Shown here piece after piece: positions 35,278-47,264 of a stretch of DNA of 64,000 bases; the first letter of the stretch is position 1; each line of letters opens with the position of its first letter. Where the stretch lies: assembly GCA_920105625.2 (NCBI GenBank), contig OV050031.1:97841676-97905675 (forward strand). Reading direction: 5' to 3'. This DNA comes from Clusia tigrina. Taxonomy: Eukaryota; Arthropoda; Insecta; Diptera; Clusiidae. The position numbers and the translations under genes are program-made. The notes below the pieces were generated by a model. That model saw only the letters and a program-made list of their open reading frames with translations, made no database searches and was not told where the DNA came from.

Positions 35278-36720
35278 CAAAATTTCAAGGTTTTATGACG
35301 ATCCAGTAAAAAGTTACAAGCATTTGTATGTTGCAAACTTTGATAGGTGTAGGATGTACCGTATAGAATTTAGGGCCATTTGAAGTTTTATCAGTGTTTG
35401 ATTTGGGTCTCAAGGGTAGCATAGCTTTGAGCGATAGCTTAAATTGACAAGCGGCTCAAGTACTTTATTGTTACAAAATTTCAATGTTTTATGACGCTCC
35501 AGTAAAAAGTTACAAGCATTTGTATGTTGCAAACTTTGATAGGTATAGGACGTACCGTATATAAGTTAGGGCCATTTGAAGTTTTATCAGTGTTTGATTT
35601 GGGACTTAATGGTAGCATAGCTTTGAGCAATAGCTTAAATTGACAAGAGACTCGAGTACTTTATTGATACAAAATTTCAAGGTTTTATGACGCTCCAGTG
35701 AAAAGTTACAAGCATTTGTATGTTGCAAACTTTGATAGGTGTAGGACGTACCGTATAGAATTTAGGGCCATTTGAAGTTTTATCAGTGTTTGGTTTGGGT
35801 CTCAAGGGTAGCATAGCTTTGAGCGATAGCTTAAATTGACAAGCGGCTCGAGTACTTTATTGTTACAAAATTTCAAGGTTTTATGACGCTCCAATAAAAA
35901 GTTACAAACATTTGTATGTTGCAACTTTGTTAGGTGTAGGACGTACTGTATAGAACTTAGGGCCATTTGAAGTTTTATCAGTGTTTGATTTGGGACTCAA
36001 GGGTAGCATAGCTTTGAGCGATAGCTTAAATTGACAAGCGGCTCAAGTACTTTATTGTTACAAAATTTCAATGTTTTATGACGCTCCAGTAAAAAGTTAC
36101 AAGCATTTGTATGTTGCAAACTTTGATAGGTGTAGGAAGTGCCGTATATAAGTTAGGGCCATTTGAAGTTTTATCAGTGTTTGATTTGGGACTTAAGGGT
36201 AGCATAGATTTGAGCAATAGCTTAAATTGACAAGAGACTCGAGTACCTTATTGATACAAAATTTCAAGGTTTTATGACGCTCCAGTGAAAAGTTACAAGC
36301 ATTTGTATGTTGCAAACTTTGATAGGTGTAGGACGTACCGTATAGAATTTGGGGCCATTTGAAGTTTTATCAGTGTTTGGTTTGGGTCTCAAGGGTAGCA
36401 TAGCTTTGAGCGATAGCTTAAATTGACAAGCGGCTCGAGTACTTTATTGTTACAAACTTTCAAGGTTTTATGACGCTCCAATAAAAAGTTACAAACATTT
36501 GTATGTTGCAAACTTTGATAGGTGTAGGACGTACCGTATAGAATTTAGGGCCATTTGAAGTTTTATCAGTGTTTGATTTGGGACTCAAGGGTAGCATAGC
36601 TTTGAGCGATAGCTTAAATTGACAAGAGACTCGAGTACTTTATTGATACAAAATTTAAAGGTTTTATGACGTTTCAGTGAAAAGTTACAAGCATTTGTAT
36701 GTTGCAAACTTTGATAGGTG
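35200..36720 (+). repeat. Segmental duplication, offset 2743 bp, copy 1
   Basis: This block matches 37943-39463. Markers are TGTTCGATTTGGG (35201 and 37944), GGTATAGGACG, TTAATGGTAGC, the 195-bp monomer (35921 and 38664), GGAAGTGCCG (2743 bp apart) and GACGTTTCAG (36668 and 39411). The offset is 14 monomers minus 1 bp. Confidence 0.87.
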
Positions 36721-39700
36721 TAGGACGTACCGTATAGAATTTAGGGCCATTTGAAGTTTTATCAGTGTTTGATTTGGGTCTCAAGGGGAGCATAGCTTTG
36801 AGCGATAGCTTAAATTGACAAGCGGCTCAAGTACTTTATTGTTACAAAATTTCAAGGTTTTATGACGCTCCAGTAAAAAGTTACAAGCATTTGAATGTTG
36901 CAAACTTTGATAGGTGTAGGACGTACCGTATAGAAGTTAGGGCCATTTGAAGTTTTATCAGTGTTTGGTTTGGGATTCAAGGGTAGCATAGCTTTGAGCG
37001 ATAGCTTAAATTGACAAGAGGCTCGAGTACTTTATTGTTACAAAATTTCAAGGTTTTATGACGCTCCAGTAAAAAGTTACAAGCATTTGTATGTTGCACA
37101 CTTTGATAGGTGTAGGACGTACCGTATAGAAGTTAGGGCCATTTGAAGTTTTATCAGTGTTTGATTTGGGACTTAAGGGTAGCATAGCTTTGAGCGATAG
37201 CTTAAATTGACAAGCGGCTCAAGTACTTTATTGTTAAAAAATTTCAAGGTTTTATGACGCTCCAATAAAAAGTTACAAGCATTTGTATGTTGCAAACTTT
37301 GATAGATGTAGGACGTACCGTATAGAAGTTAGGGCCACTTGAAGTTTTATCAGTGTTTGATTTGGGTCTCAAGGGTAGCATAGCTTTGAGCGATAGCTTA
37401 AATTGACAAGCGGCTCAAGTACTTTATTGTTACAAAATTTCAATGTTTTATGACGCTCCAGTAAAAAGTTACAAGCATTTGTATGTTGCAAACTTTGATA
37501 GGTGTAGGAAGTACCGTATATAAGTTAGGGCCATTTGAAGTTTTATCAGTGTTTGATTTGGGACTTAAGGGTAGCATAGCTTTGAGCAATAGCTTAAATT
37601 GACAAGAGACTCGAGTACTTTATTGATATAAAATTTGAAGGTTTTATGACGCTCCAGTGAAAAGTTACAAGCATTTGTATGTTGCAAACTTTGATAGGTG
37701 TAGGACGTACCATATAGAATTTAGGGCCATTTGAAGTTTTATCAGTGTTTGGTTTGGGTCTCAAGGGTAGCATAGCTTTGAGCGATAGCTTAAATTGACA
37801 AGCGGCTCGAGTACTTTATTGTTACAAAATTTCAAGGTTTTATGACGCTCCAATAAAAAGTTACAAACATTTGTATGTTGCAAACTTTGATAGGTGTAGG
37901 ACGTACCGTATAGAATTTAGGGCCATTTGAAGTTTTATCAGTGTTCGATTTGGGACTCAAGGGTAGCATAGCTTTGAGCGATAGCTTAAATTGACAAGAG
38001 GCTCGAGTGCTTTATTGTTACAAAATTTCAAGGTTTTATGACGATCCAGTAAAAAGTTACAAGCATTTGTATGTTGCAAACTTTGATAGGTGTAGGACGT
38101 ACCGTATAGAATTTAGGGCCATTTGAAGTTTTATCAGTGTTTGATTTGGGTCTCAAGGGTAGCATAGCTTTGAGCGATAGCTTAAATTGACAAGCGGCTC
38201 AAGTACTTTATTGTTACAAAATTTCAATGTTTTATGACGCTCCAGTAAAAAGTTACAAGCATTTGTATGTTGCAAACTTTGATAGGTATAGGACGTACCG
38301 TATATAAGTTAGGGCCATTTGAAGTTTTATCAGTGTTTGATTTGGGACTTAATGGTAGCATAGCTTTGAGCAATAGCTTAAATTGACAAGAGACTCGAGT
38401 ACTTTATTGATACAAAATTTCAAGGTTTTATGACGCTCCAGTGAAAAGTTACAAGCATTTGTATGTTGCAAACTTTGATAGGTGTAGGACGTACCGTATA
38501 GAATTTAGGGCCATTTGAAGTTTTATCAGTGTTTGGTTTGGGTCTCAAGGGTAGCATAGCTTTGAGCGATAGCTTAAATTGACAAGCGGCTCGAGTACTT
38601 TATTGTTACAAAATTTCAAGGTTTTATGACGCTCCAATAAAAAGTTACAAACATTTGTATGTTGCAACTTTGTTAGGTGTAGGACGTACTGTATAGAACT
38701 TAGGGCCATTTGAAGTTTTATCAGTGTTTGATTTGGGACTCAAGGGTAGCATAGCTTTGAGCGATAGCTTAAATTGACAAGCGGCTCAAGTACTTTATTG
38801 TTACAAAATTTCAATGTTTTATGACGCTCCAGTAAAAAGTTACAAGCATTTGTATGTTGCAAACTTTGATAGGTGTAGGAAGTGCCGTATATAAGTTAGG
38901 GCCATTTGAAGTTTTATCAGTGTTTGATTTGGGACTTAAGGGTAGCATAGATTTGAGCAATAGCTTAAATTGACAAGAGACTCGAGTACCTTATTGATAC
39001 AAAATTTCAAGGTTTTATGACGCTCCAGTAAAAAGTTACAAGCATTTGTATGTTGCAAACTTTGATAGGTGTAGGACGTACCGTATAGAATTTGGGGCCA
39101 TTTGAAGTTTTATCAGTGTTTGGTTTGGGTCTCAAGGGTAGCATAGCTTTGAGCGATAGCTTAAATTGACAAGCGGCTCGAGTACTTTATTGTTACAAAA
39201 TTTCAAGGTTTTATGACGCTCCAATAAAAAGTTACAAACATTTGTATGTTGCAAACTTTGATAGGTGTAGGACGTACCGTATAGAATTTAGGGCCATTTG
39301 AAGTTTTATCAGTGTTTGATTTGGGACTCAAGGGTAGCATAGCTTTGAGCGATAGCTTAAATTGACAAGAGACTCGAGTACTTTATTGATACAAAATTTA
39401 AAGGTTTTATGACGTTTCAGTGAAAAGTTACAAGCATTTGTATGTTGCAAACTTTGATAGGTGTAGGACGTACCGTATAGAAGTTAGGGCCATTTGAAGT
39501 TTTATCAGTGTTTGATTTGGGACTTAAGGGTAGCATAGCTTTGAGCGATAGCTTAAATTGACAAGCGGCTCAAGTACTTTATTGTTAAAAAATTTCAAGG
39601 TTTTATGACGCTCCAATAAAAAGTTACAAGCATTTGTATGTTGCAAACTTTGATAGATGTAGGACGTACCGTATAGAAGTTAGGGCCACTTGAAGTTTTA

Positions 39701-41582
39701 TCAGTGTTTGATTTGGGTCTCAAGGGTAGCATAGCTTTGAGCGATAGCTTAAATTGACAAGCGGCTCAAGTACTTTATTGTTACAAAATTTCAATGTTTT
39801 ATGACGCTCCAGTAAAAAGTTACAAGCATTTGTATGTTGCAAACTTTGATAGGTGTAGGAAGTACCGTATATAAGTTAGGGCCATTTGAAGTTTTATCAG
39901 TGTTTGATTTGGGACTTAAGGGTAGCATAGCTTTGAGCAATAGCTTAAATTGACAAGAGACTAGAGTACTTTATTGATATAAAATTTGAAGGTTTTATGA
40001 CGCTCCAGTGAAAAGTTACAAGCATTTGTATGTTGCAAACTTTGATAGGTGTAGGACGTACCGTATAGAATTTAGGGCCATTTGAAGTTTTATCAGTGTT
40101 TGGTTTGGGTCTCAAGGGTAGCATAGCTTTGAGCGATAGCTTAAATTGACAAGCGGCTCGAGTACTTTATTGTTACAAAATTTCAAGGTTTTATGACGCT
40201 CCAATAAAAAGTTACAAACATTTGTATGTTGCAAACTTTGATAGGTGTAGGACGTACCGTATAGAATTTAGGGCCATTTGAAGTTTTATCAGTGTTTGAT
40301 TTGGGACTCAAGGGTAGCATAGCTTTGAGCGATCTCTTAAATTGACAAGAGGCTCGAGTGCTTTATTGTTACAAAATTTCAAGGTTTTATGACGCTCCAG
40401 TAAAAAGTTACAAGCATTTGTATATTGCAAACTTTGATAGGTGTAGGACGTACCGTATAGAATTTAGGGTCATTTGAAGTTTTATCAGTGTTTGATTTGG
40501 GTTTCAAGGGTAGCATAGCTTTGAGCGATAGCTTAAATTGACAAGCGGCTCAAGTACTTTATTGTTACAAAATTTCAAGGTTTTATGACGCTCCAGTAAA
40601 AAGTTACAAGCATTTGTATGTTGCAAACTTTGATAGGTGTAGGACGTACCGTATAGAAGTTAGGGTCATGTGAAGTTTTATCAGTGTTTGATTTGGGACT
40701 TAAGGGAGCATAGCTTTGAGCGATAGCTTAAATTGACAAGAGGCTCGAGTGCTTTATTGTTACAAAATTTCAAGGTTTTATGACGCTCCAGTAAAAAGTT
40801 ACAAGCATTTGTATGTTGCAAACTTTGATAGGTGTAGGACGTACCGTATAGAATTTAGGGCCATTTGAAGTTTTATCAGTGATTGATTTAGGATTCAAGG
40901 GTAGCATAGCTTTGAGCAATAGCTTAAATTGACAAGAGGCTCGAGTACTTTATTGTAACAAAATTTCAAGGTTTTATGACGCTCCAGTGAAAAGTTACAA
41001 GCATTTGTATGTTGCAAACTTTGATAGGTGTAGGACGTACCGTATAGAATTTAGGGCCATTTGAAGCTTTATCAGTGTTTGATTTGGGACTCAAGGGTAG
41101 CATAGCTTTGAGCGATAGCTTAAATTGACAAGAGACTCGAGTACTTTATTGATACAAAATTTCAAGGTTTTATGACGCTTCAGTGAAAAGTTACAAGCAT
41201 TTGTATGTTGCAAACTTTGATAGGTGTAGGACGTACCGTATAGAATTTAGGGCCATTTGAAGTTTTATCAGTGTTTGATTTGGGTCTCAAGGGTAGCATA
41301 GTTTTGAGCGATAGCTTAAATTGACCAGCGGCTCAAGTACTTTATTGTTACAAAATTTCAAAGTTTTATGACGCTCCAGTAAAACGTTACAAGCATTTGT
41401 ATGTTGCAAACTTTGATAGGTGTAGGACGTACCGTATAGAAGTTAGGGCCATTTGAAGTTTTATCAGTGTTTGATTTGGGATTCAAGGGTAGCATTGCTT
41501 TGAGCGATAGCTTAAATTGACAAGAGGCTCGAGTACTTTATTGTTACAAAATTTCAAGGTTTTATGACGCTCCAGTAAAAAG
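35281..41582 (+). repeat. Satellite domain E: mosaic of 2743-bp and 2351-bp duplications
   Basis: Typical variants are CAAGCGGCTCAAGTAC, GAGACTCGAGTAC with TTATTGATAC, CCAATAAAAAG with ACAAACATTTG, GGAAGTGCCG, GTATATAAG, TTTGGTTTGGG and GACGTTTCAGTG. The markers repeat inside the domain at offsets 2743 and 2351. They also reappear at offsets 8033 and 5682 in 43-48 kb, so this domain is a donor of, or sister to, the next one. No gene is visible. Confidence 0.82.
37943..39463 (+). repeat. Segmental duplication, offset 2743 bp, copy 2
   Basis: This is the partner of 35200-36720. Immediately after it, from about 39480, the sequence returns to the series starting near 37130 at offset 2351 (12 monomers minus 1 bp), shown by TTGTTAAAAAATTTC at 37231 and 39582. 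A third version of this block starts at 43234. Confidence 0.87.
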
Positions 41583-44500
41583 TTACAAGCATTTGTATGT
41601 TGCAAACTTGGATAGGTGTAGGACGTACCGCATAGAAGTTAGGGCCATTTGAAGTTTTATCAGTGTTTGATTTGGGAATAAAGGGTAGCATAGCTTTGAG
41701 CGATAGCTTAAATTGACAAGATGCTCGAGTACCTTATTGTTACAAAATTTCAAAGTTTTATGACGCTCCAGTAAAAAGTTACAAGCATTTGTATGTGGCA
41801 AACTTTGATAGGTGTAGAACGTACCGTATAGAATTTAGGGCCATTTGAAGTTTTATCAGTGTTTGATTTGGGAGTCAAGGGTAGCATAGCTTTGAGCGAT
41901 AGCTTAAATTGACAAGAGGCTCGAGTGCTTTATTGTTACAAAATTTCAAGGTTTTATGACGCTCCAGTAAAAAGTTACAAGCATTTATATGTTGCAAACT
42001 TTGATAGTTGTAGGACGTACCGTATAAAAGTTAGGGCCATTTGAAGTTTTATCAGAGTTTTATTTGGGATTCAAGGGTAGCATAGCTTTGAGCAATAGCT
42101 TAAATTGACAAGAGGCTCGAGTACTTTATTGTTACAAAATTTCAATGTTTTATGACGCTCCAGTAAAAAGTTACAAGCATTTGTATGTTGCAGACTTTGA
42201 TAGGTGTAGGACGTACCGTATAGAATTTAGGGCCATTTGAAATTTTATCAGTGTTTGATTTGGGACACAAGGGTAGCATAGTTTTGAGCGATAGCTTAAA
42301 TTGACAAGAGGCTCGAGTGCTTTATTGTTACAAAATTTCAAGGTTTTATGACGCTCCAGTAAAAAGTTACAAGCATTTGTATGTTGCAAACTTTGATAGG
42401 TGTAGGACGTACCGTATAGAATTTAGGGCCATTTGAAGTTTTATCAGTGTTTGATTTGGGTCTCAAGAGTAGCATAGCTTTGAGCGATAGCTTAAATTGA
42501 CAAGCGGCTCAAGTTCTTTATTGTTACAAAATTTCAAGGTTTTATGATGGTCCAATAAAAAGTTACAAGCATTTGTATGTTGCAAACTTTGATAGATATA
42601 GGACGTTCCGTATAGAAGTTAGGGCCATTTGAAGTTTTATCAGTGTTTGATTTGAGACTCAAGGGTAGCATAGCTTTGAGCGATAGCTTAAATTGACAAG
42701 AGGCTCGAGTGCTTTATTGTTACAAAATTTCAAGGTTTTATGACGCTCCAGTAAAAAGTTACAAGCATTTATATGTTGCAAACTTTGATAGGTGTAGGAC
42801 GTACCGTATAGAAGTTAGGGCCATTTGAAGTTTTATCAGTGTTTTATTTGGGACTTAAGGGTAGCATAGCTTTGAGCGATAGCTTAAATTGACAAGAGGC
42901 TCGAGTACTTTATTGTTACAAAGTTTCAAGGTTTTATGACGCTCCAGTAAAAAGTTAAAAGCATTTGTGTGTTGCAAACTTTGATAGGTGTAGGACGTAC
43001 CGTACAGAAGTTAGGGCCATTTGAAGTTTTATCAGTGTTTGATTTGGGACTCAAGGGTAGCATAACTTTGAGCGAAAGCTTAAATTGACAAGAGGCTCGA
43101 GTACTTTATTTTTACAAAGTTTCAAGGTTTTATGACGCTCCAGTAAAAAGTTACAAGCATTTGTATGTTGCAAACTTTGATAGGTGTAGGACGTACCGTA
43201 TAGAATTTAGGGCCATTTGAAGTTTTATCAGTGTTCGATTTGGGACTCAAGGGTAGCATAGCTTTGAGCGATAGCTTAAATTGACAAGAGGCTCGAGTGC
43301 TTTATTGTTACAAAATTTCAAGGTTTTATGACGATCCAGTAAAAAGTTACAAGCATTTGTATGTTGCAAACTTTGATAGGTGTAGGACGTACCGTATAGA
43401 ATTTAGGGCCATTTGAAGTTTTATCAGTGTTTGATTTGGGTCTCAAGGGTAGCATAGCTTTGAGCGATAGCTTAAATTGACAAGCGGCTCAAGTACTTTA
43501 TTGTTACAAAATTTCAAGGTTTTATGACGCTCCAGTAAAAAGTTACAAGCATTTGTATGTTGCAAACTTTTATAGGTATAGGACGTACCGTATATAAGTT
43601 AGGGCCATTTGAAGTTTTATCAGTGTTTGATTTGGGACTTAATGGTAGCATAGCTTTGAGCAATAGCTTAAATTGACAAGAGACTCGAGTACTTTATTGA
43701 TACAAAATTTCAAGGTTTTATGACGCTCCAGTGAAAAGTTACAAGCATTTGTATGTTGCAAACTTTGATAGGTGTAGGAAGTACCGTATAGAATTTAGGG
43801 CCATTTGAAGTTTTATCAGTGTTTGGTTTGGGTCTCAAGGGTAGCATAGCTTTGAGCGATAGCTTAAATTGACAAGCGGCTCGAGTACTTTATTGTTACA
43901 AAATTTCAAGGTTTTATGACGCTCCAATAAAAAGTTACAAACATTTGTATGTTGCAACTTTGTTAGGTGTAGGACGTACTGTATAGAACTTAGGGCCATT
44001 TGAAGTTTTATCAGTGTTTGATTTGGGACTCAAGGGTAGCATAGCTTTGAGCGATAGCTTAAATTGACAAGCGGCTCAAGTACTTTATTGTTACAAAATT
44101 TCAATGTTTTATGACGCTCCAGTAAAAAGTTACAAGCATTTGTATGTTGCAAACTTTGATAGGTGTAGGAAGTGCCGTATATAAGTTAGGGCCATTTGAA
44201 GTTTTATCAGTGTTTGATTTGGGACTTAAGGGTAGCATAGATTTGAGCAATAGCTTAAATTGACAAGAGACTCGAGTACCTTATTGATACAAAATTTCAA
44301 GGTTTTATGACGCTCCAGTGAAAAGTTACAAGCATTTGTATGTTGCAAACTTTGATAGGTGTAGGACGTACCGTATAGAATTTGGGGCCATTTGAAGTTT
44401 TATCAGTGTTTGGTTTGGGTCTCAAGGGTAGCATAGCTTTGAGCGATAGCTTAAATTGACAAGCGGCTCGAGTACTTTATTGTTACAAAATTTCAAGGTT

Positions 44501-47264
44501 TTATGACGCTCCAATAAAAAGTTACAAACATTTGTATGTTGCAAACTTTGATAGGTGTAGGACGTACCGTATAGAATTTAGGGCCATTTGAAGTTTTATC
44601 AGTGTTTGATTTGGGACTCAAGGGTAGCATAGCTTTGAGCGATAGCTTAAATTGACAAGAGACTCGAGTACTTTATTGATACAAAATTTAAAGGTTTTAT
44701 GACGTTTCAGTGAAAAGTTACAAGCATTTGTATGTTGCAAACTTTGATAGGTGTAGGACGTACCGTATAGAATTTAGGGCCATTTGAAGTTTTATCAGTG
44801 TTTGATTTGGGTCTCAAGGGGAGCATAGGTTTGAGCGATAGCTTAAATTGACAAGCGGCTCAAGTACTTTATTGTTACAAAATTTCAAGGTTTTATGACG
44901 CTCCAGTAAAAAGTTACAAGCATTTGAATGTTGCAAACTTTGATAGGTGTAGGACGTACCGTATAGAAGTTAGGGCCATTTGAAGTTTTATCAGTGTTTG
45001 GTTTGGGATTCAAGGGTAGCATAGCTTTGAGCGATAGCTTAAATTGACAAGAGGCTCGAATACTTTATTGTTACAAAATTTCAAGGTTTTATGACGCTCC
45101 AGTAAAAAGTTACAAGCATTTGTATGTTGCACACTTTGATAGGTGTAGGACGTACCGTATAGAAGTTAGGGCCATTTGAAGTTTTATCAGTGTTTGATTT
45201 GAGACTTAAGGGTAGCATAGCTTTGAGCGATAGCTTAAATTGACAAGCGGCTCAAGTACTTTATTGTTAAAAAATTTCAAGGTTTTATGACGCTCCAATA
45301 AAAAGTTACAAGCATTTGTATGTTGCAAACTTTGATAGATGTAGGACGTACCGTATAGAAGTTAGGGCCACTTGAAGTTTTATCAGTGTTTGATTTGGGT
45401 CTCAAGGGTAGCATAGCTTTGAGCGATAGCTTAAATTGACAAGCGGCTCAAGTACTTTATTGTTACAAAATTTCAATGTTTTATGACGCTCCAGTAAAAA
45501 GTTACAAGCATTTGTATGTTGCAAACTTTGATAGGTGTAGGAAGTACCGTATATAAGTTAGGGCCATTTGAAGTTTTATCAGTGTTTGATTTGGGACTTA
45601 AGGGTAGCATAGCTTTGAGCAATAGCTTAAATTGACAAGAGACTCGAGTACTTTATTGATATAAAATTTGAAGGTTTTATGACGCTCCAGTGAAAAGTTA
45701 CAAGCATTTGTATGTTGCAAACTTTGATAGGTGTAGGACGTACCGTATAGAATTTAGGGCCATTTGAAGTTTTATCAGTGTTTGGTTTGGGTCTCAAGGG
45801 TAGCATAGCTTTGAGCGATAGCTTAAATTGACAAGCGGCTCGAGTACTTTATTGTTACAAAATTTCAAGGTTTTATGACGCTCCAATAAAAAGTTACAAA
45901 CATTTGTATGTTGCAAACTTTGATAGGTGTAGGACGTACCGTATAGAATTTAGGGCCATTTGAAGTTTTATCAGTGTTTGATTTGGGACTCAAGGGTAGC
46001 ATAGCTTTGAGCGATCTCTTAAATTGACAAGAGGCTCGAGTGCTTTATTGTTACAAAATTTCAAGGTTTTATGACGCTCCAGTAAAAAGTTACAAGCATT
46101 TGTATATTGCAAACTTTGATAGGTGTAGGACGTACCGTATAGAATTTAGGGTCATTTGAAGTTTTATCAGTGTTTGATTTGGGTTTCAAGGGTAGCATAG
46201 CTTTGAGCGATAGCTTAAATTGACAAGCGGCTCAAGTACTTTATTGTTACAAAATTTCAAGGTTTTATGACGCTCCAGTAAAAAGTTACAAGCATTTGTA
46301 TGTTGCAAACTTTGATAGGTGTAGGACGTACCGCATAGAAGTTAGGGTCATGTGAAGTTTTATCAGTGTTTGATTTGGGACTTAAGGGAGCATAGCTTTG
46401 AGCGATAGCTTAAATTGACAAGAGGCTCGAGTGCTTTATTGTTACAAAATTTCAAGGTTTTATGACGCTCCAGTAAAAAGTTACAAGCATTTGTATGTTG
46501 CAAACTTTGATAGGTGTAGGACGTACCGTATAGAATTTAGGGCCATTTGAAGTTTTATCAGTGATTGATTTAGGATTCAAGGGTAGCATAGCTTTGAGCA
46601 ATAGCTTAAATTGACAAGAGGCTCGAGTACTTTATTGTAACAAAATTTCAAGGTTTTATGACGCTCCAGTGAAGAGTTACAAGCATTTGTATGTTGCAAA
46701 CTTTGATAGGTGTAGGACGTACCGTATAGAATTTAGGGCCATTTGAAGCTTTATCAGTGTTTGATTTGGGACTCAAGGGTAGCATAGCTTTGAGCGATAG
46801 CTTAAATTGACAAGAGACTCGAGTACTTTATTGATACAAAATTTCAAGGTTTTATGACGCTTCAGTGAAAAGTTACAAGCATTTGTATGTTGCAAACTTT
46901 GATAGGTGTAGGACGTACCGTATAGAATTTAGGGCCATTTGAAGTTTTATCAGTGTTTGATTTGGGTCTCAAGGGTAGCATAGTTTTGAGCGATAGCTTA
47001 AATTGACCAGCGGCTCAAGTACTTTATTGTTACAAAATTTCAAAGTTTTATGACGCTCCAGTAAAACGTTACAAGCATTTGTATGTTGCAAACTTTGATA
47101 GGTGTAGGACGTACCGTATAGAAGTTAGGGCCATTTGAAGTTTTATCAGTGTTTGATTTGGGATTCAAGGGTAGCATTGCTTTGAGCGATAGCTTAAATT
47201 GACAAGAGGCTCGAGTACTTTATTGTTACAAAATTTCAAGGTTTTATGACGCTCCAGTAAAAAG
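41583..47264 (+). repeat. Domain F unit 1 (5682 bp, 29 monomers)
   Basis: This is the longest interval between m1 monomers. It begins with m1-m6 and then carries a long block of domain D/E type: AACTTTGAGCGAAAGC at 43061, TGTTCGATTTGGG at 43234, GACGTTTCAG at 44701 and TTGTTAAAAAATTTC at 45264. It ends with m8, m8b and m9-m13. The length is 29 x 196 minus 2 (one 195-bp monomer at 43954 and one GGGAGCAT monomer at 46386). It bridges the old and new array structures. Confidence 0.85.
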
